The notes: a model not told the origin generated them from the sequence alone. Positions 8,991 to 17,653 are shown, counted from the first letter of the stretch. The stretch is DNA of 64,000 nucleotides from Burkholderia sp. MS389 (GCF_016899425.1 NZ_CP045995.1:1674001-1738000), one strand, 5' to 3'. A program made the numbers and translations.

Positions 8991-9024
8991 GCCGCCGCCG
9001 TCGTGAAGACGGCGGCGGCCGTTT
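8991..9024 (+). terminator. hairpin with short T run between gabT and gabD
   Basis: A 12-bp GC stem (8991-9002 with 9008-9019) with a 5-nt loop is followed by CGTTTT. This is a Rho-independent terminator shape inside the gab operon. It probably causes partial termination and lowers gabD relative to gabT, or marks separate transcripts. Confidence 0.6.
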
Positions 9025-9055
9025 TCATCCGTCCTTTTCATAGCAGGCGATTCAT

Positions 9056-10525
9056 ATGAGCACTGTTCAGGAAACCCTGGCACTGAAAGATCCGTCGCTG
9101 TTCCGCCAGCAGGCGTACATCAACGGCGAATGGCAAGGCGCAACGAACGGCGAGTCGTTCGAGGTCCGCAACCCGGCGACCGGCGGCCTGCTCGGCACCG
9201 TGCCGGCGATGGGCACGGCCGAGACGCGTCACGCGATCGAAGCCGCGAACGCCGCCTGGCCCGCGTGGCGCAAGAAGACCGCGAAGGAGCGCGCGACGAT
9301 CCTGCGCAAGTGGCACGACCTGATGATGGAAAACGCCGACGACCTCGCGCTGATCCTGACGACCGAGCAAGGCAAGTCGCTCGCCGAAGCGAAGGGCGAG
9401 ATCGGCTACGCGGCGTCGTTCCTCGAGTGGTTCGCGGAAGAAGGCAAGCGCGTGTACGGCGACACGATCCCGACGCCGGCGAGCGACAAGCGCATCGTCG
9501 TGACGAAGGAAGCGATCGGCGTGTGCGCGGCGATCACGCCGTGGAATTTCCCGGCGGCGATGATCACGCGCAAGGTCGGCCCGGCGCTCGCCGCAGGCTG
9601 CCCGATCGTCGTGAAGCCGGCCGAAGCGACGCCGTTCTCGGCGCTCGCGATGGCCGTGCTGGCCGAGCGCGCGGGCGTGCCGGCCGGCGTGTTCAGCGTC
9701 GTCACGGGCGACCCGAAGGCGATCGGCGGCGAACTGACGTCGAACCCGATCGTGCGCAAGCTGTCGTTCACCGGCTCGACGCCGGTCGGCCGCCTGCTGA
9801 TGTCGCAATGCGCGGCGACGGTCAAGAAGGTGTCGCTGGAGCTCGGCGGCAACGCGCCGTTCATCGTGTTCGACGACGCCGATCTCGATGCGGCCGTGCA
9901 GGGCGCGATCGCGTCGAAGTACCGCAACAGCGGCCAGACGTGCGTGTGCACGAACCGCTTCTACGTGCACGAAGCCGTGTACGACCCGTTCGCGCAGAAG
10001 CTCGCGGCGGCCGTCGGCCAGCTGAAGGTCGGCCGCGGCACGGAGCCGGGCGTCACGCAGGGCCCGCTGATCAACGAAGCGGCCGTGCTGAAGGTCGAGG
10101 CGCACATCGAGGACGCGCTCGCGAAGGGTGCGACCGTCGTGACGGGCGGCAAGCGCCATGCGCTCGGCCACGGCTTCTTCGAGCCGACCGTGCTGACGGG
10201 CGTCACGCCGGCGATGAAGGTCGCGAAGGAAGAGACGTTCGGGCCGCTCGCGCCGCTGTTCAAGTTCGGCAGCGACGACGAGGTGATCCGCCTCGCGAAC
10301 GACACCGAGTTCGGCTTGGCCGCGTACTTCTACAGCCGCGACATCGGCCGCGTGTGGAAGGTGGCCGAAGCGCTCGAATACGGGATGGTCGGCGTGAACA
10401 CGGGCCTGATTTCGAACGAAGTCGCGCCGTTCGGCGGCGTCAAGCAGTCGGGCCTCGGCCGCGAAGGCTCGCACTACGGCATCGACGACTACGTCGTGAT
10501 CAAGTACCTCTGCCTCGCCGTCTGA
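9056..10525 (+). CDS. gabD: succinate semialdehyde dehydrogenase (NAD(P)+)
   Basis: GabD oxidises succinate semialdehyde from GabT to succinate, feeding the TCA cycle. The 489-residue sequence is a full aldehyde dehydrogenase. It has TPWNFPAAMITRK in the cofactor site, FTGSTPVGR, the general-base glutamate E262 in LELGGNAPF and the nucleophile C296 in SGQTCVCTNR, followed two residues later by C298, the pair typical of bacterial GabD. The C-terminus GVKQSGLGREGSHYG is characteristic of the SSADH group. It follows gabT by 90 bp with a hairpin between them. Confidence 0.95.
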   Translation: MSTVQETLALKDPSLFRQQAYINGEWQGATNGESFEVRNPATGGLLGTVPAMGTAETRHAIEAANAAWPAWRKKTAKERATILRKWHDLMMENADDLALILTTEQGKSLAEAKGEIGYAASFLEWFAEEGKRVYGDTIPTPASDKRIVVTKEAIGVCAAITPWNFPAAMITRKVGPALAAGCPIVVKPAEATPFSALAMAVLAERAGVPAGVFSVVTGDPKAIGGELTSNPIVRKLSFTGSTPVGRLLMSQCAATVKKVSLELGGNAPFIVFDDADLDAAVQGAIASKYRNSGQTCVCTNRFYVHEAVYDPFAQKLAAAVGQLKVGRGTEPGVTQGPLINEAAVLKVEAHIEDALAKGATVVTGGKRHALGHGFFEPTVLTGVTPAMKVAKEETFGPLAPLFKFGSDDEVIRLANDTEFGLAAYFYSRDIGRVWKVAEALEYGMVGVNTGLISNEVAPFGGVKQSGLGREGSHYGIDDYVVIKYLCLAV

Positions 10526-10533
10526 CGGTTCGG

Positions 10534-10584
10534 GGCCTGCCGCCTCGGCGACAGGCCCTGGCCGCCCGGCCGGAACCGGGCGGC
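10534..10584. terminator. two hairpins between convergent gabD and chemoreceptor gene
   Basis: GGCCTG-N12-CAGGCC (10534-10557) is followed by GCCGCCCGG-N6-CCGGGCGGC (10561-10584). Neither has a T run. Their position between converging genes suggests bidirectional termination. Confidence 0.5.
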
Positions 10585-10640
10585 CCGACGCGGGCCGGTA
10601 TCCCTCTCCGCCGTGCCCGCGTCACCTTCCCCTCCCGCGA

Positions 10641-12185
10641 TCAGCGGAACACGTTCACCGCCTCGACCAACCGCGTCGCCTGCTGCTTCAGGCTTTCCGA
10701 CGCCGCCGTGCTCTGCTCGACGAGCGCCGCGTTCTGCTGCGTGATGTTGTCCAGATGCACGACTGCCTGGTCGACCTGCGCGACGCCCGTGCTCTGCTCG
10801 GCCGTCGACGAGCTGATCTCCGCAATGAGGTCCGACACGCGCTTCACCTGCGTGACGATGTCCTCCATCGTCTTGCCCGCGCCATCGACGATCCGCGCGC
10901 CCGACTCGACCCGCTCGACGCTCGCGCCGATCAGCGTCTTGATCTCCTTCGCCGCGTTCGCGCTGCGCTGCGCGAGCGCGCGCACTTCGCCGGCCACCAC
11001 CGCGAAGCCTCGCCCCTGATCGCCCGCGCGCGCCGCCTCGACGGCCGCGTTCAACGCGAGAATGTTGGTCTGGAACGCGATGCCGTCGATCACGCCGATG
11101 ATGTCCGCGATCCTGCGCGAGCTGTCGGTGATCTCGCTCATCGTCGCGACGACCTCGCTCACCGCCTGCCCGCCGCGCTCGGCCGCGCCGCTCGCGGAAA
11201 CGGACAGCTGATTCGCCTGCAGCGCCGTCTCCGCGTTGCTCGATACGGTCGCCGTCATCTCGGCCATCGACGCGGCCGTCTGCTGCACGCTCGACGCGGC
11301 CTGTTCGGTGCGCGCGCTCAGGTCGCTGTTGCCTTGCGCGATCTCGTTGCTCGCGCGCTGCACGTTCAACACCTGTTCGCTGACGTCGTCGACGAGCCAG
11401 CGGAACATCAACCCGAGCTGGTTGATCGTGCGCAGCGTCATGCCGATCTCGTCGACCCGGTTCATCCGCACGCCGCTGCGGCTCTCGCCGGTCGCCACGC
11501 GCAACGCCTCGTCGCGCAGTTGCCCCAGCGGCCGCACGATCTGCGCATCGAGCCACAGCCCGGCCGCCGCCGTCACGCCGACCGCCGCACCGGCAAACGC
11601 CGCGAACGCGCCGCCGGTCAACCCGGCCGCCCAGCCGGCGCCGACGACAGCCGGCGCGAGGACGCACAGCGTCGACACTAGCCGGGCCCGCACCGACATC
11701 GTCTGGAACAGCGACGCGACGCGCATCGCGCCCGTGCGCACGATCAATCCCTTGTGGAACCGGCGGCTGCCGGCCTTGCCTTCGCGGAAATCGCGATACA
11801 GCGCCTCGGCGGCCGCGATCTCGTCGCGTGTCGCCTTCGTGCGCACCGACATGTAGCCCTTCGGCTGCCCGTTGCGCATCACCGGAATCGCGTTCGCGCG
11901 CACCCAGTAGTGATCGCCGTTCTTGCGGCGGTTCTTCACGAGCGCGGTCCACGGCTCGCCGCCCTTGAGCGTCGCCCACATGTCGGCGAACGCTTCCTTC
12001 GGCATGTCCGGATGCCGTACCACGTTGTGCGGCTGGCCCTCGATCTCCTCGGGAGAAAAACCGCTGACCTGGATGAACGCCGCGTTCGCGTACGTGATGT
12101 GGCTGTCGACGTCGGTCGTCGACATCAGCGTCGCATCATCGGCAAATTCGAATTCGCGTTGCGTGACAGGCTGGTTGTTGCGCAT
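10641..12185 (-). CDS. Aer-like methyl-accepting chemotaxis protein (copy A)
   Basis: The 514-residue receptor starts at ATG 12185 (MRNNQPVTQ) with GGAG upstream. Layout: an N-terminal PAS domain (about 20-125) of the Aer type, which in Escherichia coli binds FAD and senses redox or oxygen; a hydrophobic hairpin (about 165-205) anchoring it in the inner membrane without a real periplasmic domain; a HAMP-like linker; and a long helical signalling domain. The signalling tip contains DGIAFQTNILALNAAVEAAR, the CheA/CheW contact region. Copy B follows on the same strand, and the two are almost identical from the HAMP onward. Confidence 0.92.
   Translation of the reverse strand: MRNNQPVTQREFEFADDATLMSTTDVDSHITYANAAFIQVSGFSPEEIEGQPHNVVRHPDMPKEAFADMWATLKGGEPWTALVKNRRKNGDHYWVRANAIPVMRNGQPKGYMSVRTKATRDEIAAAEALYRDFREGKAGSRRFHKGLIVRTGAMRVASLFQTMSVRARLVSTLCVLAPAVVGAGWAAGLTGGAFAAFAGAAVGVTAAAGLWLDAQIVRPLGQLRDEALRVATGESRSGVRMNRVDEIGMTLRTINQLGLMFRWLVDDVSEQVLNVQRASNEIAQGNSDLSARTEQAASSVQQTAASMAEMTATVSSNAETALQANQLSVSASGAAERGGQAVSEVVATMSEITDSSRRIADIIGVIDGIAFQTNILALNAAVEAARAGDQGRGFAVVAGEVRALAQRSANAAKEIKTLIGASVERVESGARIVDGAGKTMEDIVTQVKRVSDLIAEISSSTAEQSTGVAQVDQAVVHLDNITQQNAALVEQSTAASESLKQQATRLVEAVNVFR
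11062..11366. repeat. 305-bp block identical to 13018-13322 in the neighbouring chemoreceptor gene
   Basis: By direct line-by-line comparison, 11062-11366 and 13018-13322 match without a difference at an offset of 1956 bp. Flanking coding sequence (about 10676-11460 against 12632-13416) differs at only scattered positions. The block encodes part of the signalling domain. It is a long perfect direct repeat able to recombine. Confidence 0.85.
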
Positions 12186-12285
12186 GGTGTGGAGCTCCGG
12201 GTGACGGATCTTGCGTCCGTTCGTCGATTGATTCGAGACTCCACGCATGGCGATCGATTCGCCCGCGTGTGAGTCGACTCCTGCG

Positions 12286-12312
12286 CTTTCGGCAAATTCC
12301 GCCAAAACATGA
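12286..12312 (-). promoter_or_regulatory. sigma-28 (FliA)-like promoter of chemoreceptor copy A
   Basis: Read on the minus strand: TCATGTTT-N11-GCCGAAAG, against the FliA consensus TAAAGTTT-N11-GCCGATAA (6 of 8 in each half, exact spacing). It lies about 100 nt upstream of the ATG at 12185, the same distance as the matching element of copy B. Confidence 0.55.
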
Positions 12313-12596
12313 TGCCGTACTCGGGTAAATATGCATTAAAGATGCATGATCGTGTTTTTGCCGAATGATTTGTTTATGGATAAACCAGAATGCGTGGCCG
12401 GACAACGGCCTGACGGCCATTCGCCCGATCGTTCGACGTAATGCGTTCGGCCCGATTTAGCGCGTAACGATAAAGTCGTAAATACGAATATTTCGCGTTT
12501 GGCGTCATTCGATCGAATTCGCCAATCCGAACATGTATCGTGCGCGACATGCCGGATTCATTGATCGAATCCGCACGTCGCGCACGCTTGCAACCC

Positions 12597-14141
12597 TCAC
12601 CTGAACACGTTCACCGCATCGACGAGCCGCGTCGCCTGCTGCTTCAGGCTTTCCGACGCCGCCGTGCTCTGCTCGACGAGCGCCGCGTTCTGCTGCGTGA
12701 TGTTGTCCAGGTGGACGACTGCCTGGTCGACCTGCGCGACGCCGGTGCTCTGCTCGGCCGTCGACGAGCTGATCTCCGCGATCAGGTCCGACACGCGCTT
12801 CACCTGCGTGACGATGTCCTCCATCGTCTTGCCCGCGCCGTCGACGATCCGCGCACCCGACTCGACGCGCTCGACGCTCGCGCCGATCAGCGTCTTGATT
12901 TCCTTCGCCGCGTTCGCGCTGCGCTGCGCGAGCGCGCGCACTTCGCCGGCCACCACCGCGAAACCGCGCCCCTGTTCGCCGGCCCGCGCGGCCTCGACCG
13001 CCGCGTTCAGCGCGAGGATGTTGGTCTGGAACGCGATGCCGTCGATCACGCCGATGATGTCCGCGATCCTGCGCGAGCTGTCGGTGATCTCGCTCATCGT
13101 CGCGACGACCTCGCTCACCGCCTGCCCGCCGCGCTCGGCCGCGCCGCTCGCGGAAACGGACAGCTGATTCGCCTGCAGCGCCGTCTCCGCGTTGCTCGAT
13201 ACGGTCGCCGTCATCTCGGCCATCGACGCGGCCGTCTGCTGCACGCTCGACGCGGCCTGTTCGGTGCGCGCGCTCAGGTCGCTGTTGCCTTGCGCGATCT
13301 CGTTGCTCGCGCGCTGCACGTTGTGCACCTGCTCGCTGACGTCGTCGACGAGCCAGCGGAACATCAGCCCGAGCTGGTTGATCGTGCGCAGCGTCATGCC
13401 GATCTCGTCGACGCGGTTCATCCGTACGCCGCGCCGGCTCTCGCCGGTCGCGACGTTCAGCGCCTGCTCGTGCAGCCGCTTCAGCGGTTGCACGATCTGC
13501 GCGTCGAGCCACCAGCCTGCCGCGACCGCCACGCCGGCCGTCACGCCGGCAAACGCCGCGAGCCCGCCGCCGGTGAGCCCGCAGGCCCATCCCGCGCCGA
13601 CGACGGCCGGCGCCAGCACGCACAGTGCCGCATGAACGCGCGCACGCACCGACATCGTCTGCGGCAGCGACGCGACTCGCAGCAGCCCGGTGCGGATCAC
13701 GAGCCCCTTGTGGAACCGGCGCCGGCCGGCCTTGCCGTCGCGAAACGAGCGATACAGCGCGTCCGCGGCAGTACTCTCGTCGTGCGGCGCCTTCGTGCGC
13801 ACCGACATATAGCCCTGCGGCGCGCCGTTGCGCATCACCGGAATCGCGTTCGCGCGCACCCAGTAGTGGTCGCCGTTCTTGCGGCGGTTCTTCACGAGCG
13901 CGGTCCACGGCTCGCCGCGCCGCAGCGTCGCCCACATGTCGGCGAACGCCTCCTTCGGCATGTCCGGGTGACGGACCACGTTGTGCGGCTGGCCGACGAG
14001 CTCCTCGGTCGAGAAGCCGCTCACTTGCGCGAACGTCGTGTTGGCGTAGGTGATGATGCTGTCGGCATCGGTCGTCGACATCAGCGTGACGTCGTCGGGA
14101 AAATCGAATTCCTGTTGGGTAACGGGCTGGTTGTTGCGCAT
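12597..14141 (-). CDS. Aer-like methyl-accepting chemotaxis protein (copy B)
   Basis: This is a second 514-residue Aer-type receptor, same length and domain order as copy A: PAS domain in the first 125 residues, hydrophobic hairpin near 165-205, HAMP-like linker and signalling domain. The PAS and membrane parts have diverged (for example SIITYANTTFAQ against SHITYANAAFIQ). The signalling half differs from copy A by only a few residues. The pattern suggests duplication, divergence of the sensing half and homogenisation of the output half. It starts at ATG 14141 and has its own sigma-28-like promoter. Confidence 0.92.
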   Translation of the reverse strand: MRNNQPVTQQEFDFPDDVTLMSTTDADSIITYANTTFAQVSGFSTEELVGQPHNVVRHPDMPKEAFADMWATLRRGEPWTALVKNRRKNGDHYWVRANAIPVMRNGAPQGYMSVRTKAPHDESTAADALYRSFRDGKAGRRRFHKGLVIRTGLLRVASLPQTMSVRARVHAALCVLAPAVVGAGWACGLTGGGLAAFAGVTAGVAVAAGWWLDAQIVQPLKRLHEQALNVATGESRRGVRMNRVDEIGMTLRTINQLGLMFRWLVDDVSEQVHNVQRASNEIAQGNSDLSARTEQAASSVQQTAASMAEMTATVSSNAETALQANQLSVSASGAAERGGQAVSEVVATMSEITDSSRRIADIIGVIDGIAFQTNILALNAAVEAARAGEQGRGFAVVAGEVRALAQRSANAAKEIKTLIGASVERVESGARIVDGAGKTMEDIVTQVKRVSDLIAEISSSTAEQSTGVAQVDQAVVHLDNITQQNAALVEQSTAASESLKQQATRLVDAVNVFR

Positions 14142-14238
14142 GCAAGGCTCCGAAAGGCGGATCTGTCGTCCGCGCCGCGCTGAAATCGCGCTCAGTAGCC
14201 GAAAAACGGTTGTTCGCTTTACGACACTCTCGTCCTTA

Positions 14239-14265
14239 CTGTCGGCAATTCACCGGCAAACCTTA
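14239..14265 (-). promoter_or_regulatory. sigma-28 (FliA)-like promoter of chemoreceptor copy B
   Basis: Read on the minus strand: TAAGGTTT-N11-GCCGACAG, 7 of 8 and 6 of 8 to the FliA consensus at exact spacing. It sits 98 nt upstream of the ATG at 14141. This places the receptor in the flagellar late-gene class. Confidence 0.65.
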
Positions 14266-14452
14266 ATTTCGATGCGAATAAAACGGGCAATCCGGCCATT
14301 ACCATGATTCAGATCAAATAATCCGCCGATAATCCCCGCGCACGTTTATCTGTCGGTCACGAAGCGCCGAACGACATTGGCAATGCCGGCCGCTGTTGCG
14401 TGCAGCGAAACGATTGGCCTATCCTGCTCCATTCCACTGGAATTCGAATTCG

Positions 14453-14671
14453 ATGAAAAAGGCATTGCATGAGCTGAATCGGCTGTCCTGGAATACCGCG
14501 ACGGCCGCGCATGAGCGCCATCAACGCGATCAGGCCGCGTTTTTCCGGAATGGCGACGCCACGCGGTTTCCGGGACAACGCGAACCGGACGGCTATCGGA
14601 TGGCGCCGCCCGACCGCATGCCGCGCCTGCCGCCGACGGGTACGATCGCCGCGCACCGGAGGGCCGCATGA
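14453..14671 (+). pseudogene. 5' fragment of a class I SAM-dependent methyltransferase gene
   Basis: The frame from ATG 14453 begins MKKALHELNRLSWNTATAAH and continues through RDQAAFFRNGDATRFPG. This resembles the N-terminal cap of a common bacterial class I methyltransferase group (sWN.aT.aHn.HK.DQAaFfr.GgstLFpeE). Homology then stops, and the remaining residues are low-complexity Pro/Arg until a stop overlapping the next gene. No SAM-binding GxGxG motif is present. It appears to be the head of a gene whose body was deleted next to the acetyltransferase. Confidence 0.5.
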
Positions 14672-15228
14672 CGCGCCGCACCGCCGCCGAACGCGACGCG
14701 CTGTCGGCCCGCCCGCTTGCGCGCGACGACGTACCGCTCGTATGGACCATCGACCGGCGCGAAATCATCGAACACCTGTACGTGCTGCGCGACGGCACGC
14801 TGCATCTCGTGCCCGAGTTCTACGACGTGGCCGGCTGGCCCGACGGCGAAGCCGATCACTACACGCCGATCCTGCTCGACTGCCACGACCGCGGCGGCTG
14901 GTTTCTCGGCAGGTTCGACGGCGCGCGGCTCGTCGCGGCGGCGGTCGTCGACAGCCGGCGGCTCGGCCCGCAACGCGACATGCTGCAGCTGAAGTTCCTG
15001 CACGTGAGCCACGACTGGCGCGGCTGCGGGCTCGGCGAACAGCTCTACCGCACGGCCCGCGCGCAGGCGCGTGCAATGGGCGCCGAGCGGCTGTACGTAT
15101 CGGCCACGCCGTCGCAGCGCACGATCGACTTCTACCTGCGGCTCGGCTTCACGGTCAGCGCGTCGCCCGATCCCGAGCTTTACGCGCTCGAGCCCGACGA
15201 CATTCATCTGGAAGGGCCGATGGCCTGA
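14668..15228 (+). CDS. GNAT-family N-acetyltransferase
   Basis: The 186-residue protein has the GNAT fold signature. A beta strand MLQLKFLHVSHDWRGCGLGE contains the acetyl-CoA pyrophosphate loop (usual Q/RxxGxG/A, here RGCGLG). It is followed by ARAMGAERLYVSATPSQRTI and FYLRLGF, the conserved C-terminal Tyr region. An extra N-terminal segment (HLVPEFYDVAGWPDGE) is not in the core family. The ATG at 14668 overlaps the stop of the upstream methyltransferase fragment. The substrate cannot be told. Confidence 0.8.
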   Translation: MTRRTAAERDALSARPLARDDVPLVWTIDRREIIEHLYVLRDGTLHLVPEFYDVAGWPDGEADHYTPILLDCHDRGGWFLGRFDGARLVAAAVVDSRRLGPQRDMLQLKFLHVSHDWRGCGLGEQLYRTARAQARAMGAERLYVSATPSQRTIDFYLRLGFTVSASPDPELYALEPDDIHLEGPMA

Positions 15229-15288
15229 CGGCTGGCGCGCGGATGGCGGCGCGCGCTTCAGGCAACTGTCGCGGGCCGGTGGTTAACG

Positions 15289-15326
15289 ACGAAGGGCGGC
15301 GCGAGATGTCTCGTGCCGCCCTTCGT
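15289..15326. terminator. bidirectional terminator hairpin
   Basis: A nearly perfect 18-bp stem (15289-15306 with 15309-15326, one G-T pair, 2-nt loop) lies between the convergent acetyltransferase and pcaF genes. It is symmetric and can terminate both transcripts. Confidence 0.75.
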
Positions 15327-15386
15327 AGGGGAAACAGCGCAGCAGCAAAGCGGCGCGTATCCGGCCGCTTCACCGCATCACGCCGC

Positions 15387-16589
15387 TCACACGCGTTCGA
15401 TCGCGATCGCGATGCCCTGGCCGACGCCGATGCACATCGTGCACAGCGCAAAGCGGCCGTTCGTACGATGCAACTGGTACATCGCGGTCGTCACGAGGCG
15501 CGCACCCGATGCGCCGAGCGGGTGGCCGAGCGCGATCGCGCCGCCGTTCGGGTTCACGCGCGGATCGTCGTCGGCGACGCCGAGCATGCGCAGCACCGCA
15601 AGACCTTGCGACGCAAATGCCTCGTTCAGCTCGATCACGTCGAACTGGTCGATCGTCATCCCGAGTCGGGCGAGCAGCTTCTGCGTGGCCGGCGCGGGGC
15701 CGATACCCATCACGCGCGGCGCGACGCCGGCCGTCGCGATCCCCAGCACGCGGGCGCGCGGCGTCAGGCCGAAGCGCTTCGCGGTTGCCTCGTTCGCGAG
15801 CAGCAACGCGGCGGCGCCGTCGTTCACGCCCGACGCGTTGCCGGCCGTGACCGAGCCGTCCGGGCGCACGACGCCCTTCAGCTTCGCGAGCGTCTCGAGC
15901 GACGTTTCGCGCGGATGCTCGTCGCGCGACACGACCAGCGGATCGCCCTTCTTCTGCGCAATCGTGACCGACACGATTTCTTCGGCGAGCGTGCCGTCCT
16001 GCTGCGCGCGTGCGGCCTTCTGCTGGCTGCGCAGCGCGAACAGGTCCTGATCCGCGCGGCTGACGTTGTAGTCGACCGCGACGTTCTCGGCGGTCTCCGG
16101 CATCGAATCGACGCCATGCAGCTGTTTCATCAGCGGATTGACGAAGCGCCAGCCGATCGTCGTGTCGTAGATGTCGGCCTGGCGCGCGAACGCGCTCGCG
16201 GCCTTGCCCATCACGAACGGCGCGCGCGTCATGCTCTCGACGCCGCCCGCGACCATCAGCGCGGCTTCGCCCGACTTGATCGCGCGCGCGGCCACGCCGA
16301 CCGCATCCATCCCCGACCCGCACAGGCGATTGATCGTCGAACCCGGCACGCCTTCCGGCAAGCCCGCGAGCAGCGCCGACATGCGCGCGACGTTGCGATT
16401 GTCCTCGCCGGCCTGGTTCGCGCAGCCGTAGATCACGTCGTCGATCGCCGTCCAGTCGACGTCGCGGTTGCGCTCGACGAGCGCCTTGAGCGGCACCGCG
16501 CCCAGATCGTCGGCGCGCACGCCGGACAGTGCACCGCCGTAACGCCCGATCGGCGTACGGATCGCATCACACAGAAAAGCTTCGGTCAT
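15387..16589 (-). CDS. pcaF: 3-oxoadipyl-CoA thiolase
   Basis: This enzyme cleaves 3-oxoadipyl-CoA to succinyl-CoA and acetyl-CoA, the last step of the beta-ketoadipate pathway for aromatic acids. The ATG at 16589 (GGAG 7 nt upstream) gives exactly 400 residues, the usual PcaF length. Thiolase signatures are complete: nucleophile C90 in STINRLCGSGMDA, H356 in ALGHPLGASGAR and C386 in CTMCIGVGQG. An IclR regulator of the PcaR/PobR type is divergent, which favours PcaF over a generic acetyl-CoA acetyltransferase. Other pca genes are not in the window. Confidence 0.88.
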   Translation of the reverse strand: MTEAFLCDAIRTPIGRYGGALSGVRADDLGAVPLKALVERNRDVDWTAIDDVIYGCANQAGEDNRNVARMSALLAGLPEGVPGSTINRLCGSGMDAVGVAARAIKSGEAALMVAGGVESMTRAPFVMGKAASAFARQADIYDTTIGWRFVNPLMKQLHGVDSMPETAENVAVDYNVSRADQDLFALRSQQKAARAQQDGTLAEEIVSVTIAQKKGDPLVVSRDEHPRETSLETLAKLKGVVRPDGSVTAGNASGVNDGAAALLLANEATAKRFGLTPRARVLGIATAGVAPRVMGIGPAPATQKLLARLGMTIDQFDVIELNEAFASQGLAVLRMLGVADDDPRVNPNGGAIALGHPLGASGARLVTTAMYQLHRTNGRFALCTMCIGVGQGIAIAIERV

Positions 16590-16665
16590 CAGTGTCTCCG
16601 GTCCCACGGAAGGCTGGGAAATGAACAGGGCGCGCCCCTTGCATTGCCCGCCGGGATGCGCTTAA

Positions 16666-16705
16666 ATGTTCTATATACGAACATAAGATCGTGTATCGAA
16701 CGTTC
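16666..16705. promoter_or_regulatory. pcaF-pcaR operator region
   Basis: ATGTTC-N7-GAACAT (16666-16684) is a perfect inverted repeat. A related half-site pair, GTGTATCGAACGTTC, follows at 16691-16705. PcaR sites in Pseudomonas are repeats of the GTTCGATAATCGCAC type, which this resembles. It lies about 77 bp upstream of pcaF and 110 bp upstream of the regulator, placed to control both. Confidence 0.6.
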
Positions 16706-16816
16706 AACGCATCATAGGGAGTGCGGGGACGACCTGTCAAGCGCGCGGTCCGCCGGGCGGTTGGCGTGTCAGGCCCCATGCGCTATCTTCTCGGCTGCAC
16801 GACAAACCAACCGTTC

Positions 16817-17602
16817 ATGACAACCGAAGACATCCAGAAACCCGGCGACTCCTATGTGCAGTCGTTCGCGCGCGGCCTCGCGGTGATCCGCGCGTTCGAC
16901 GCGACGCGCCCGGAGCAGACGCTCACCGAGGTCGCGTCGGCCACCGGCCTCACGCGCGCGGGCGCACGCCGGATCCTGCTCACGCTGCAGACGCTCGGCT
17001 ACGTCGAGGCCGACGGCCGGCTGTTCCGGCTCACGCCGAAGATCCTCGAGCTCGGCTTCGCGTATCTCACGTCGATGCCGTTCTGGAATCTCGCCGATCC
17101 GGTAATGGAGCAGTTGTCCGCGCAGATCCACGAAAGCTGCTCGGCCGCGGTGCTCGATCGCACCGAGATCGTCTACGTGCTGCGCGTGCCGACCCGCAAG
17201 ATCATGACGATCAACCTGTCGATCGGCAGCCGGCTGCCCGCGTACTGCACGTCGATGGGCCGCGTGCTGCTGTCCGCGCTCGACGACGCGGCGCTCGACG
17301 AAACGCTCGCGCAGAGCGGCATCCGCGCGCACACGCCGCGCACGATCACCGACCTCGGCGAGCTGAAGGCGGCGATCGCTCAGGCGCGCCAGCAGGGCTG
17401 GGCCGTGGTCGACCAGGAACTCGAAGTGGGGCTGATGTCGCTGTCCGCGCCGATCCGCAACCGGCGCGGGCAGATCATCGCCGCGATGAACATCAGCGGC
17501 AACGCGCAGCGGCATACCGCGAAGCAGATGGTGAAGGAGTTTCTCGGGCCGCTGCAGCAGGCCGCGCAGACGGTGTCGGAACTGGTCGCGCGGCGCGGGT
17601 GA
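16817..17602 (+). CDS. pcaR: IclR-family regulator, PcaR/PobR type
   Basis: The 261-residue protein begins at ATG 16817 (MTTEDIQKPG). In-frame ATGs upstream (16721, 16778) overlap the divergent promoter and were not used. The N-terminal helix-turn-helix runs through LTEVASATGLTRAGARRILL, followed by the IclR effector domain (LSIGSRLPAYCTSMGRVLL, then VGLMSLSAPIRNRRG). This form is typical of PcaR/PcaU/PobR regulators that respond to beta-ketoadipate or protocatechuate. Divergence from pcaF supports PcaR; the symbol is inference from context. Confidence 0.78.
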   Translation: MTTEDIQKPGDSYVQSFARGLAVIRAFDATRPEQTLTEVASATGLTRAGARRILLTLQTLGYVEADGRLFRLTPKILELGFAYLTSMPFWNLADPVMEQLSAQIHESCSAAVLDRTEIVYVLRVPTRKIMTINLSIGSRLPAYCTSMGRVLLSALDDAALDETLAQSGIRAHTPRTITDLGELKAAIAQARQQGWAVVDQELEVGLMSLSAPIRNRRGQIIAAMNISGNAQRHTAKQMVKEFLGPLQQAAQTVSELVARRG

Positions 17603-17653
17603 GCGGTTACTTCGCTCGCGGGACCGGCACGACGGTCATTCGCGGATCGCGCG

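Noticed and set aside
9130..11019. Open frame of 629 codons on the + strand over gabD and the chemoreceptor
   Set aside because: Out-of-frame reading of gabD, Arg/Asp-rich, spanning two convergent genes.
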